Made by a program: the position numbers and the translations under genes
In this document: piece by piece, positions 19,278-34,666 of the stretch
Numbering within the stretch: position 1 is the first letter of the stretch
How the letters are laid out: every line of letters begins with the position of its first letter
DNA from: Chelativorans intermedius
GTDB taxonomy: Bacteria; Pseudomonadota; Alphaproteobacteria; Rhizobiales; Rhizobiaceae
Assembly: GCF_025398255.1 (NCBI RefSeq)
Contig: NZ_JAODNW010000001.1
Span: forward strand, 409,672 to 473,671
DNA: 64,000 bases
Direction of reading: 5' to 3'
Notes under the pieces: generated by a model
The model's input: the letters and a program-made list of their open reading frames with translations, nothing else
The model's database searches: none
Told to the model about the DNA's origin: nothing

Positions 19278-19661
19278 CTATTTGGCAGCCGATGCGCGCG
19301 CGAGATCCTCCTCGATCTGCGCAATGATGCGCGCCGATTCGCTGTGCAGCCGACGCAGCCGTTTGAGATTTGCCGAAACCGCCTGAACCAGCTCGGTGCG
19401 GCTCTCGTCGCTGGGCGAGGCGCCGACGCCATGGAGCAGCCACGACAGGCTGACGTTCAACACCCCGGCAAGCATCGCCAGCCGGTTGGCGCGCGGCTGC
19501 GAGCGGTCGCTTTCCCATGCCTGGATGGTCGATGCCTTCACGCCGAGGCGCCGGGCAAGCTCGGCCACGGTCAGGCCCGCCGCGTCACGGGCGCGCGACA
19601 GGCGGCCGCCCATCGTATCGTGATCAGGGGCTTCCGAATAAATGGTTTCGGTGTCGGACAC
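19278..19661 (-). CDS. XRE-family helix-turn-helix regulator
   Basis: The product (127 residues) contains an XRE/Cro helix-turn-helix at about residues 17-72: MGGRLSRARDAAGLTVAELA, then RLGVKASTIQAWESDRSQPR. A helical C-terminal tail of about 50 residues, possibly a coiled coil, follows. I take GTG 19661 as start because AAGGAGG sits 9 bases upstream; the ATG 42 bases further out lies before this ribosome site. The gene precedes the gcv operon leader on the same strand, about 100 bases away. Its target is unknown; regulation of gcv or of itself is a guess. Confidence 0.82.
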   Translation of the reverse strand: MSDTETIYSEAPDHDTMGGRLSRARDAAGLTVAELARRLGVKASTIQAWESDRSQPRANRLAMLAGVLNVSLSWLLHGVGASPSDESRTELVQAVSANLKRLRRLHSESARIIAQIEEDLARASAAK

Positions 19662-19854
19662 CGGGACATTCCTCCTTGTATGGTTGAGCCTTGCCGCAGT
19701 CATGTTCTGGCAAGCGATGTCTATAAATCATGGCGGAGCCGGCGCAGGATAACAACCGGGTGAGGGAAATTCTTGCGGTCGCGGAAAAAGGACTTTCCAT
19801 TTCGATCGCAGATTACGAGCGAAGTCGAAACGCTCTTCTTTCCGTTCTTTGTGC

Positions 19855-20703
19855 TCAGTGCCCGGCGTTCAGCCGCTCGGCATGCCAGGCGAGATGCTCT
19901 TCCATGAAGGTCGAGATGAAGAAATAGGAGTGGTCGTAGCCCTCGCGCATGTTGAGCGTGAGCGCGATGCCGGCCTTCTCGCACGCTTCCCTGAAAAGCC
20001 AGGGTCTGAGCCCCTCTTCCAGAAATCCGTCGGCGGTGCCCTGGTCGACCAGGAAGTCGTGGAAGCGATGCCCGTCCTCCACCAGGGCACAGGCGTCGTA
20101 GGCCCGCCAGGCGGCCTGGTCGTCTCCCAGATACTTCTCGAAGGCGGGCTTCGACCAGCCGGCGGACGAGGGCGCGACGATGGGCGCGAAGGCGGAGCAG
20201 CTCCTGAAACGTCCGGGATTCTTCAGCGCGATGGTGAGCGCCCCATGCCCGCCCATGGAGTGGCCGAAAATGCCCTGCCGCTTCAGGTCCACGGGAAATG
20301 TCTTGCCGACCAGCTCCGGCAGCTCCTTGATGATGTAGGAATACATGCGGTAGTGCGTCGAAAAGGGCGGCTGGGTGGCATCGACGTAGAAACCGGCGCC
20401 GGAACCGAACTGCCAGTTGTCCTTCTCATCCGGTATGCTCTCGCCCCTGGGGCTCGTATCCGGGCACACGACGACAAGACCGAGCTCGGCCGCCTTGCGG
20501 CGGTACTCGCCTTTCTCCATCACATTGGCATGGGTGCAGGTCAGGCCCGAGAGATACCAAACGACAGGGCAGGGGCGGTGCGCCGCCTGCGGCGGCACGA
20601 AGACCGCAAAGGTCATATCGCAATGGCAGGCGCTCGACACATGCGCATAGACACCCTGGACGCCGCCATGGGATTTCGCTTCGGAAACGGTTTTCAGGGA
20701 CAT
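19855..20703 (-). CDS. fghA: S-formylglutathione hydrolase
   Basis: FghA hydrolyses S-formylglutathione to formate and glutathione, the second step of glutathione-dependent formaldehyde oxidation. The 282-residue esterase-D-type protein has the nucleophile in GIFGHSMGGHG (Ser149), the oxyanion region WYLSGLTCTHAN, and GYDHSYFFI carrying the catalytic His. It lies 76 bases downstream of the S-(hydroxymethyl)glutathione dehydrogenase gene in the same direction; the gfa gene sometimes found between them is absent. Confidence 0.96.
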   Translation of the reverse strand: MSLKTVSEAKSHGGVQGVYAHVSSACHCDMTFAVFVPPQAAHRPCPVVWYLSGLTCTHANVMEKGEYRRKAAELGLVVVCPDTSPRGESIPDEKDNWQFGSGAGFYVDATQPPFSTHYRMYSYIIKELPELVGKTFPVDLKRQGIFGHSMGGHGALTIALKNPGRFRSCSAFAPIVAPSSAGWSKPAFEKYLGDDQAAWRAYDACALVEDGHRFHDFLVDQGTADGFLEEGLRPWLFREACEKAGIALTLNMREGYDHSYFFISTFMEEHLAWHAERLNAGH

Positions 20704-20779
20704 GGCTCACCGCAAGAGTTCACGTGGATGACCAGTTGCCAGGGCCGGGACGACCGGCCCGCGCAAAGAACCGCTCCGA

Positions 20780-21907
20780 TCAATAGACCACGACGGAGCG
20801 GATCGACTCGCCCTGGTGCATCAGCTCGAATCCCCGGTTGATCTCCTCCAGCGTGAGCGTGTGGGTGATCATCGGGTCGATCTCGATCTTGCCATCCATG
20901 TACCAGTCCACGATCTTCGGCACGTCCGTGCGCCCGCGCGCGCCGCCGAAGGCGGTGCCTTTCCACACGCGGCCGGTGACGAGCTGGAAGGGGCGGGTCG
21001 AGATCTCCTGTCCGGCGCCGGCTACGCCGATGATGATGGACTCGCCCCAGCCACGATGCGCCGACTCCAGCGCCTGGCGCATGACCGTGACATTGCCCGT
21101 GCAGTCGAAGGTGTAGTCGGCGCCGCCGATCGTATCCGCCCCACGCTTGGTGAGGTCGATGAGATAGGGCACCAGATCGCCCTCAACCTCCTTCGGATTG
21201 ACGAAGTGCGTCATTCCGAACTTCTCGCCCCACTCCTTCTTGCCGTTGTTGATGTCGACGCCGATGATCATGTCCGCGCCTGCGAGCCGCAAGCCCTGGA
21301 TGACATTGAGACCGATGCCGCCCAGGCCGAAGACGATGGCCGTGGCGCCGGGCTCCACCCTGGCCGTGTTGATGACGGCGCCGATGCCTGTCGTTACCCC
21401 GCAGCCGATGTAGCAGATCTTGTCGAAGGGCGCGTCGGGGTTGACCTTTGCAACGGCGATTTCCGGCAGGACCGTGAAGTTGGAGAAGGTGGAGCAGCCC
21501 ATATAGTGGTGCAGCTTCTCCCCGTTCAGCGAGAAGCGGGAGGTGCCGTCGGGCATGACGCCCTGGCCCTGGGTGGCGCGGATGGCGGTGCAGAGATTGG
21601 TCTTGCGCGACAGGCAGGACGGGCACTCGCGGCACTCCGGCGTGTAGAGCGGGATGACGTGATCTCCCTTCTTCACGCTCTTGACCCCGGGCCCGACATC
21701 GACCACCACACCCGCGCCCTCATGGCCGAGGATGGCCGGGAACAGGCCCTCCGGGTCGGCGCCCGACAGGGTGAAATCGTCTGTGTGGCAGATGCCCGTG
21801 GCCTTCACCTCCACGAGGACCTCGCCTTCGCGTGGCCCTTCGAGGTCCACCTCCATGATCTCCAGGGGTTTTCCGGCTGCGGTGGCGACGGCGGCACGGG
21901 TCTTCAT
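20780..21907 (-). CDS. adhC: S-(hydroxymethyl)glutathione dehydrogenase / class III alcohol dehydrogenase
   Basis: This 375-residue zinc alcohol dehydrogenase oxidises S-(hydroxymethyl)glutathione with NAD and also reduces S-nitrosoglutathione in the family. Structural-zinc cysteines are in [17 protein letters not shown], the catalytic zinc region includes [12 protein letters not shown] and GHEGAGVV, and the nucleotide fold is [12 protein letters not shown]. The class III marker [16 protein letters not shown] is present. ATG 21907 is preceded by AAGGAGC; the longer open frame to 22036 is not homologous. It forms a formaldehyde-detoxification pair with fghA. Confidence 0.96.
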   Translation of the reverse strand: MKTRAAVATAAGKPLEIMEVDLEGPREGEVLVEVKATGICHTDDFTLSGADPEGLFPAILGHEGAGVVVDVGPGVKSVKKGDHVIPLYTPECRECPSCLSRKTNLCTAIRATQGQGVMPDGTSRFSLNGEKLHHYMGCSTFSNFTVLPEIAVAKVNPDAPFDKICYIGCGVTTGIGAVINTARVEPGATAIVFGLGGIGLNVIQGLRLAGADMIIGVDINNGKKEWGEKFGMTHFVNPKEVEGDLVPYLIDLTKRGADTIGGADYTFDCTGNVTVMRQALESAHRGWGESIIIGVAGAGQEISTRPFQLVTGRVWKGTAFGGARGRTDVPKIVDWYMDGKIEIDPMITHTLTLEEINRGFELMHQGESIRSVVVY

Positions 21908-22069
21908 GGCAATGCTCCTTTTGGCAACCGACTTTGCCGCGAGGATGTTCGGAAACGGATGGCCACGCAAGCCCGCGGGCCCCGCGCCCACAGCTTGTGC
22001 ATCGGGCATCCCTTGAGCGGCGACGTGCAAGCTCATAGAAGAAAACGATCACCGCGGGGAAACGCTCAC

Positions 22070-24085
22070 ATGTTCAGGAAGATACTGGTCGCCAACAGGG
22101 GGGAGATCGCCTGCCGCGTGATGCGGACGGCGAAAAGGCTGGGGATCGCCACAGTGGCCGTCTATTCGGAGGCGGACGCCGATGCGGTGCATGTGGACAT
22201 GGCCGACGAGGCTGTGGCCATCGGCCCGGCGCCGGCCGGCCAAAGCTACCTCGACATGCAGGCCATCCTTGCCGCATGCCGAAAGACCGGGGCTGAAGCC
22301 CTCCATCCCGGCTATGGCTTCCTTTCGGAGAACGCGGCGTTCTGCGAGGCGCTGGAGGCGGCGGGGATCGTCTTCATCGGCCCGAAGCCCGAGGCCATTC
22401 GCGCCATGGGCGACAAGATCGCCTCCAAGAAGATCGCCGCGGAGGCGGGGGTGTCGACCATTCCGGGCTTCATGGGGCTGATCGAGGATGCCGATCATGC
22501 AGTCCGCGTCGCTGCCGAGATCGGCTATCCGGTAATGATCAAGGCATCGGCCGGCGGCGGCGGCAAGGGCATGCGGATCGCATGGAACGAACAGGAGACC
22601 CGCGAGGGTTTCGCGCGGGCGCGCTCGGAGGCTGCCAGCTCCTTCGGGGACGAGCGCATATTCGTCGAGAAATTCATCGAGGAACCGCGCCACATCGAGA
22701 TCCAGATCCTTGCGGATTCTCTTGGCAACTGTGTCCATCTCGGCGAACGCGAGTGCTCCATCCAGCGCCGCAACCAGAAGATCGTGGAAGAGGCCCCCTC
22801 ATCGTTCCTCGACGAGGACACGCGGGCGGCGATGGGCGCCCAGGCGGTGTCGCTGGCCAAGGCCGTCGGATACCAAAGCGCCGGCACGGTGGAGTTCGTC
22901 GTCGATGCCAACCGCAATTTCTACTTCCTGGAGATGAACACCCGCCTGCAGGTCGAGCACCCGGTAACCGAGTTCGTCACCGGCATCGACCTCGTGGAAG
23001 AGATGATCCGCATCGCGGCGGGCGAGCCGCTGCGTATCGCGCAGGAGGACGTGCGCCTCACCGGCTGGGCCGTGGAAAGCCGCATCTATGCCGAGGACCC
23101 GATGCGCAATTTCCTGCCCTCGATGGGCCGCCTCACGCGCTATCGCCCGCCTCCGGAGGGAAGGCAGGGCGACATTGTCGTGCGCAACGACACGGGCGTG
23201 GCCGAAGGGTCGGAGATTTCCATGTTCTACGATCCGATGATCGCCAAGCTGGTGACATGGGCCCCTGACCGGCTGACGGCGATCGACGCCATGGGGCAGG
23301 CGCTCGACCGTTTCATGATTGACGGGATCGAGCACAACATTCCGTTCCTGGCCGCCCTGATGCGCCATCCGCGCTGGCGCGAGGGCCGGCTTTCCACGAG
23401 CTTCATCGCCGAAGAATATCCGCAGGGCTTCGCCCCGCCCGTGGCTTCCGGCGCAGAGCGTGCCGTGATATGCGCCGTGGCGCTTTCCATCGAGCTCATG
23501 CGCCGCGACCGTCTGGACCGTCTGCCCGGGCGTCTTGCTCCTCACTCCGGTCGGATCCGGCGCGAGTGGACGGTGCGGCTGGGGAACGAGGATTATGTTC
23601 CCGTCACGATTGCCGAGGCGCAGCTTTCGCCCGCCATCGCGCTGCAACTCACGGTGGGAGAGGATACGCCGCTTACGGTTTCATCCTCCTGGCGCCCGGG
23701 AGAGCCCATCTGGCGCGGCCGGGTCGGGGAGCGCGAGGTTGCCGCTCAGGTGCGCCCGGTGCTCAACGGCGTGGCGCTTTTCTGGCAGGGTATCTCGGCA
23801 ACGGCGCGGGTTCTCACGCCCCGTATCGCCGAGCTCGACCGCCTGATGCCCGTGCGCCGGCCGCCCGATACGTCCCGGATGCTGCTTTGTCCGATGCCCG
23901 GGCTGGTGGTCTCCATCGCGGTCAGCGAGGGCCAGGAGGTGAAGGCGGGGGAAATCCTTGCCGTGGTGGAAGCGATGAAGATGGAGAACGTGCTGCGCGC
24001 CGAGCGCGATTGCACGGTTGCCTCCATCAAGGCAGCACCCGGCGACAGCCTGGCCGTCGATGCCGTCATCATGGAGTTTGCGTGA
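22070..24085 (+). CDS. pccA: Acyl-CoA carboxylase alpha subunit (propionyl-CoA carboxylase type)
   Basis: The 671-residue protein has a biotin carboxylase domain (1 to about 450; MFRKILVANRGEIACRVMRT, the ATP loop KASAGGGGKGMRI and EMNTRLQVEHPVTE), a linker/BT domain and a C-terminal biotinyl domain with Lys637 in VEAMKMENVL. Length and domain order fit PccA rather than the two-protein AccC/AccB. PccA makes carboxybiotin, which a PccB subunit transfers to propionyl-CoA; no beta subunit is in the window, which is unusual for rhizobia. ATG 22070 is the family start. Its 3' end overlaps thiD by 17 bases. Methylcrotonyl- or other acyl-CoA specificity is not excluded. Confidence 0.9.
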   Translation: MFRKILVANRGEIACRVMRTAKRLGIATVAVYSEADADAVHVDMADEAVAIGPAPAGQSYLDMQAILAACRKTGAEALHPGYGFLSENAAFCEALEAAGIVFIGPKPEAIRAMGDKIASKKIAAEAGVSTIPGFMGLIEDADHAVRVAAEIGYPVMIKASAGGGGKGMRIAWNEQETREGFARARSEAASSFGDERIFVEKFIEEPRHIEIQILADSLGNCVHLGERECSIQRRNQKIVEEAPSSFLDEDTRAAMGAQAVSLAKAVGYQSAGTVEFVVDANRNFYFLEMNTRLQVEHPVTEFVTGIDLVEEMIRIAAGEPLRIAQEDVRLTGWAVESRIYAEDPMRNFLPSMGRLTRYRPPPEGRQGDIVVRNDTGVAEGSEISMFYDPMIAKLVTWAPDRLTAIDAMGQALDRFMIDGIEHNIPFLAALMRHPRWREGRLSTSFIAEEYPQGFAPPVASGAERAVICAVALSIELMRRDRLDRLPGRLAPHSGRIRREWTVRLGNEDYVPVTIAEAQLSPAIALQLTVGEDTPLTVSSSWRPGEPIWRGRVGEREVAAQVRPVLNGVALFWQGISATARVLTPRIAELDRLMPVRRPPDTSRMLLCPMPGLVVSIAVSEGQEVKAGEILAVVEAMKMENVLRAERDCTVASIKAAPGDSLAVDAVIMEFA

Positions 24086-24848
24086 GGGAGGGGCAGTCCC
24101 CTGCAACCGGCGCCAGCCGGGCGAAGACGGCCTGCTTGGCGCTGCGTACGCTGGATTCGAGACTCTCGCCACGCGCCAGAAGCGCAGCGACAGTGCTTGC
24201 GAGCATGCAGCCCGTGCCGCGCATCGTGGCGGCCAGCCGCGGCATGCGGAGGCGCAAGGGTGGGTGGCCGGGGCGCAGGAGAATGTCCGTCGCATCCGTG
24301 CCCGTGGCATGGCCACCCTTCACCAGAACGGCGCCACAGCCGGCGCTCAGCAGGCAATTGCCCTGCCTTTCCATTTCGGCCTCGCTTTGCGCCAAGGCGG
24401 ATGCGGTGAGAAGCGCTAGTTCCGGGAGATTGGGCGTAACGACATCGACAAGGGGCAACAGCTTCCGTCGCAGGGTCGCGATGGCTGCCTGCGGCAGCAG
24501 CGTAGCGCCGGAGGAGGAGGCCAGAACCGGGTCGAGCACGACCGGCACCTGCCCGTGCGCATCCAGAACGGTGGCGACCGCCACGACATTGGCGCTGCCT
24601 GCGAGCATGCCGATCTTTACGGCGGCAACGGTGTTGGCAGCGAAGGCGGCGCGCATCTGCGCGGCGACCAGGGCAGGCGGCATCGGCTTCACGCGCTCGA
24701 CACGGTGATGAGTCTGTACCGTCACGGCGGTGACGGCAAGGCATGTGCCGAGCCCGCAGGCCGCAACCGCCTCGATGTCGCGGGCAAGGCCGGCGCCGCC
24801 CGAGGAATCGGAACCGGCGACGACAAGCACGCGGGGCGGGTCCTTCAC
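24069..24848 (-). CDS. thiD: Hydroxymethylpyrimidine/phosphomethylpyrimidine kinase
   Basis: ThiD phosphorylates HMP and HMP-P to give HMP pyrophosphate for thiamine. The 259-residue ribokinase-fold protein shows VLVVAGSDSSGGAGLARDIE at the N-terminus, the VLDPVLASSSG region and the anion-hole motif MRGTGCMLAST. The start is GTG 24848, overlapping the thiE stop by four bases (GTGA), with GGAG about 8 bases before. It is the last gene of thiC-O-S-G-E-D. Its 3' end runs 17 bases into the convergent pccA gene. Confidence 0.95.
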   Translation of the reverse strand: MKDPPRVLVVAGSDSSGGAGLARDIEAVAACGLGTCLAVTAVTVQTHHRVERVKPMPPALVAAQMRAAFAANTVAAVKIGMLAGSANVVAVATVLDAHGQVPVVLDPVLASSSGATLLPQAAIATLRRKLLPLVDVVTPNLPELALLTASALAQSEAEMERQGNCLLSAGCGAVLVKGGHATGTDATDILLRPGHPPLRLRMPRLAATMRGTGCMLASTVAALLARGESLESSVRSAKQAVFARLAPVAGDCPSLTQTP

Positions 24849-25450
24849 CGCAATGTCTCCGTGGCTGCAACCCATTCGCGCGTGCGCGCTTCGGGATCGG
24901 CGCTGCGTGTGATGTCGGTGACGACCGCCGCGCTGTCGGCACCGTGCGCGAACACGCCGGCCAGGCGCTCGGGCGTGAGCCCGCCAATGGCCACGAGGGG
25001 CAGGGGGGCGACCAACGCCTTCCACTCCCTGATGCGCGCCAGGCCCTGCGGTGCCCATCTCATCTTCTTCAGGATGGTGGGGTAGATGGGGCCGAGCGCC
25101 ACATAGTCGGGCTGCGCCGCAAGCGCCGTCTCAAGCTCCGCATGGTCGTGGGTGCTGAGCCCCAGTCTCAGGCCGGCGCGGCGGATGGCGGCAAGGTCGG
25201 CAGCGGCCAGATCCTCCTGGCCGAGATGGACGAAATCGCAACCCTCCTCGATGGCGATCTGCCAATGGTCGTTGATGACAAGCTGGCAGCGATGGCGCGC
25301 GCACAGCATCCGCGCGCGGCGGATCTCGGCGCGCAGCGCAGCGGCCTCCATCTCCTTGATGCGGAGCTGCACGAGCCTGACCCCGAAGGGAAGCAGGCGT
25401 TCCAGCCACGCCGTGCTGTCCACGATGAGGTAGAAGGGATCGAGCTTCAT
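24845..25450 (-). CDS. thiE: Thiamine-phosphate synthase
   Basis: ThiE joins HMP pyrophosphate and thiazole phosphate. The 201-residue TIM-barrel product has [32 protein letters not shown] with the HLGQ-D motif, and the phosphate-binding end [11 protein letters not shown]. The usual GPIFPTxTK motif is altered to [11 protein letters not shown], a variation known in alphaproteobacterial copies as far as I recall. Its ATG overlaps the thiG stop (ATGA) and its stop overlaps the thiD start, so translation is coupled throughout. Confidence 0.94.
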   Translation of the reverse strand: MKLDPFYLIVDSTAWLERLLPFGVRLVQLRIKEMEAAALRAEIRRARMLCARHRCQLVINDHWQIAIEEGCDFVHLGQEDLAAADLAAIRRAGLRLGLSTHDHAELETALAAQPDYVALGPIYPTILKKMRWAPQGLARIREWKALVAPLPLVAIGGLTPERLAGVFAHGADSAAVVTDITRSADPEARTREWVAATETLR

Positions 25451-26220
25451 TGAAAGGTGGCCTTGCCGAGCACAGGCGTGGAGGGCACGGCCATGTCGCG
25501 CGGTTCCAGAAGACCGGCCTGAAATGCGATGTGCCCGGCCTCCACGGCCTTGGCGAAGGCGCCGGCCATGGCGACGGGATCGCCCGCCTTGGCGACGGCG
25601 GTGTTGAGCAGCACCGCATCGAAGCCCAGTTCCATCACCTGTGCAGCATGGGAGGGGCGGCCGAGCCCCGCATCGACCACAAGCGGCACCTGCGGAAAAT
25701 GGCCACGCAGCGAACGCAATGCATCCAGGTTGAGCGGGCCCTTGGCAGAACCGATCGGCGCGCACCATGGCATCAGGACCTGACATCCCGCCTCCACGAG
25801 GCGCTCGGCGACCACCAGATCCTCCGTGGTGTAGGGAAAGACCTCGAAGCCTTCGGCGGTCAGGATGCGCGCTGCCTCGACAAGCGCGAAAACGTCGGGC
25901 TGCAACGTATCCGCGTTGCCGATCACCTCCAGCTTGATGCGGTTCGTGGCGAAGACCTCGCGCGCCATCCGGGCCGTGGTCACAGCCTCCTTGACAGAGT
26001 GGCACCCTGCCGTATTGGCCAAGACCTCGACGTCAAGCCCGCGGATCAGCTCCCAGAATGCCCCGCCCGCCTTGCCGCCCGCCGACTCGCGGCGCAGCGA
26101 CACGGTGATGAGGCTCGCCCCCGATGCCTTTACCGCCTGCGAGAGAATGGCCGGGGAGGGGTATTGCGCGGTGCCGAGGAGCAGCCGGGAGGGATATTCG
26201 TTGCCATAGAGGGTGAGCAT
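25447..26220 (-). CDS. thiG: Thiazole synthase
   Basis: ThiG builds the thiazole ring from deoxyxylulose phosphate, dehydroglycine and the ThiS thiocarboxylate. The 257-residue product carries the Schiff-base lysine in RIKLEVIGN and the phosphate-binding end [19 protein letters not shown], plus [15 protein letters not shown] 26220 (MLTLYGNEY) was chosen over a longer frame because it begins at the conserved region and lies 5 bases past the thiS stop. The dehydroglycine comes from ThiO two genes upstream. Confidence 0.96.
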   Translation of the reverse strand: MLTLYGNEYPSRLLLGTAQYPSPAILSQAVKASGASLITVSLRRESAGGKAGGAFWELIRGLDVEVLANTAGCHSVKEAVTTARMAREVFATNRIKLEVIGNADTLQPDVFALVEAARILTAEGFEVFPYTTEDLVVAERLVEAGCQVLMPWCAPIGSAKGPLNLDALRSLRGHFPQVPLVVDAGLGRPSHAAQVMELGFDAVLLNTAVAKAGDPVAMAGAFAKAVEAGHIAFQAGLLEPRDMAVPSTPVLGKATFQ

Positions 26221-26225
26221 GGGGG

Positions 26226-26406
26226 TCAACCTCCCTGCATGGGTGAGAGAATTTCGATGCGGTCGCCGTCGGCAAGTCGGCACTCAGCGCGCGCCTCGCG
26301 GTGCACGATCTCGCCATTGCGCGCGGTGGCAAGCCATTCGCCCTCATATTCCAGCTCGCGGAGCAGTTCGGCCAGCGTGGCCGCGCGCACCTGCCGGACT
26401 TCACCG

Positions 26407-26423
<17 letters not shown>
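26226..26423 (-). CDS. thiS: Sulfur carrier protein ThiS
   Basis: ThiS is the small ubiquitin-like sulfur carrier for thiazole formation. The 65-residue product ends in the required Gly-Gly (SPMQGG) after [10 protein letters not shown], which is thiocarboxylated. ATG 26423 has AAGGAG about 9 bases upstream; an internal ATG at 26414 is an alternative. The start region overlaps the end of thiO by 17 bases in another frame. It lies between thiO and thiG. Confidence 0.94.
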
Positions 26424-29461
<3,038 letters not shown>

Positions 29462-29549
29462 ATGAAAACAAGCATGGACGATTGCGCGGCCCGGTGTCAA
29501 CGGTTTCCTTGCCCGCGCCACCGCCCGCATTGATGCCGCGGCCGTGACC

Positions 29550-29567
29550 TGCGGCGAGACGGCCGCA
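29550..29567 (-). terminator. Small hairpin after carB
   Basis: TGCGGC (29550-29555) and GCCGCA (29562-29567) form a 6-bp stem with a 6-base loop, 7 bases after the carB stop on the minus strand and before the thiC leader. It has no U-run and is offered only as a weak terminator candidate. Confidence 0.3.
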
Positions 29568-29573
29568 AGGCAG

Positions 29574-33071
<3,498 letters not shown>

Positions 33072-33220
33072 TCGTCTTCTGGTCCGTCGCTCGCGCAAAA
33101 TGCCGGGCGGGTGTCCCGTCCGGCTTGCTGTAAAGGTCTTTTGTCAAGCTAGGCGCGCCTTATAGGGGAAGGTGGAGCGCAGCGTAAGACCCTGTCGGGA
33201 AGAAAATTCCGCCTATCGGC

Positions 33221-34393
33221 TCATCCGTCAGCAGCGGCGTTTCTTGCCTCGGCAACTGCGGCCCCTACATGCGCACGCCGCTGCACCATCAGCAGGTAGG
33301 TTGCGGCATAGATACCGATCACCACCAGCCCCACCCACTCGATCCTGAAAGGTGTGAATTGATAGGCCATTACAAGACCAAGCTGCAGCAGAAAATGAAG
33401 TGCATAATACGATTTCCAGCCGAGTCTGCTTTTTGTCCATCCGAGGTTGAGCCCATAGAGGCGGATGAGGGAGTCGACAGAGTTGATCACGAAGACGATG
33501 CCCACGACCACCATGAACCAGTTCAGCCACGGTGGAATGACGATGCTCTGCTCGAAATAGATGTAGAGAACCGCGAACCACACCCCCAGCGGGATGGAGG
33601 GCAACAGGACCATCGCGCCGGCAAGTCGCCATGCGCTCAGGCCGCCGACGAAGATCGAAACGAATTGACCGATCATGATGCTCCAGGAAAACCACCAGAA
33701 CAGATAGAACTCATGGTAGGCGGTGATCGGGCTGACAAACCTGTGCAGGTTGGAGAAATACTCGAGGAGAAGCCCCAAGTTCTCGGTTAGCCCGGATATC
33801 CCTACGCCGCTGTAGTAGTAAGCTGCTGTCATAAGTGCAACAAACGATAGAATGACAAACATGCATGTCGAACTGGTAGCAAGTACCTTCATGAAATTGA
33901 TGCTACCGCTTGAATATACAGAAACTGCAATAACGAAAACAACAATCGCCCAGGATTCAGGTTGAGAAATGTTGCCAATGTAATTGGGGATAGATACCAG
34001 GAACAGGTAGCAGGTAAAGGCACATGTTGCAATGACCGTGAGGTTGTATGTGATTTTGATTGCAGGAATTTCAAATACGCGAAGCCTTGGCTCAAGAACG
34101 ACGAAGTAGAACGTCGAAAGAAAATACATCAACCATACAAGTGGTCCCCACATCCCGAACTCGATCGCCAGGGGATTGGCGAAGCGATAGGCCTCCTCCG
34201 CAGCATAGGTTGGAAACTCGGTGAGCGGCAGCATGACGAGGCCCATATCGAGACCGGCCGTAAAAAGCAGGGCAACGAATGTGAACGTACCGACCGGCAT
34301 CTGCCCCTGGCAACGGACCTGTCCCCAACGGAGAAGAACGAACAGGGCGCTTAAAAGCACCGCCATATAGGCGATGCTGATTATATAGCTCAT
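33221..34393 (-). CDS. Divergent, short BCCT-like membrane transporter
   Basis: This 390-residue protein has about 10 predicted membrane helices and weak but collinear similarity to betaine/choline/carnitine transporters. FTAGLDMGLVMLPLTEF stands where BCCT proteins have FxxGMGIGLxFxGxxEP, and YLFWWFSWSIMIGQFVSIFVGG aligns with the Trp-rich helix WWISWxPFVGxFxARIS that binds the quaternary amine. The sodium-site MGIGL is changed to LDMGL, and the protein is about 100 residues shorter than normal (usual 500 or more), so transport activity is uncertain. ATG 34393 has GGGAGG 7 bases upstream. Its DNA, especially 33.77-34.44 kb, is clearly more AT-rich than its neighbours, suggesting horizontal origin. 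Confidence 0.62.
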   Translation of the reverse strand: MSYIISIAYMAVLLSALFVLLRWGQVRCQGQMPVGTFTFVALLFTAGLDMGLVMLPLTEFPTYAAEEAYRFANPLAIEFGMWGPLVWLMYFLSTFYFVVLEPRLRVFEIPAIKITYNLTVIATCAFTCYLFLVSIPNYIGNISQPESWAIVVFVIAVSVYSSGSINFMKVLATSSTCMFVILSFVALMTAAYYYSGVGISGLTENLGLLLEYFSNLHRFVSPITAYHEFYLFWWFSWSIMIGQFVSIFVGGLSAWRLAGAMVLLPSIPLGVWFAVLYIYFEQSIVIPPWLNWFMVVVGIVFVINSVDSLIRLYGLNLGWTKSRLGWKSYYALHFLLQLGLVMAYQFTPFRIEWVGLVVIGIYAATYLLMVQRRAHVGAAVAEARNAAADG

Positions 34394-34666
34394 GAAAAAT
34401 CCTCCCAAGGTTGCAAACAAGAAGGTTATGCAATGATAAGACGATACATTTGGGCGAAGCGGCTTGGAAGGGAATTCTAGCTTATCAATGACATAAGCGC
34501 GCTGCGTGTTTGGCGCGCGCGCCCGCGCATACAGCGCCCGGAATAAATGCCTTCGGGTTCGGGATGCCGCCCCTTCTGGCCTGTGAACAAGCGGGGATGG
34601 CTGTGCACCGATGGTCGCGGCGGATCACGAAGTGATGTATAGGGCGTATGAGAGGGCTCCAACCCA

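Noticed and set aside
20816..22069. Upstream in-frame extension of pccA (about 418 codons)
   Set aside because: The extension is antisense to adhC and has no homology; the family start at MFRKILVANRGE is clear.
34394..34666. Gene or RNA between the BCCT-like gene and dnaG
   Set aside because: Short frames here lack a ribosome site and homology, and no structured RNA signature was seen; the region presumably holds promoters only.
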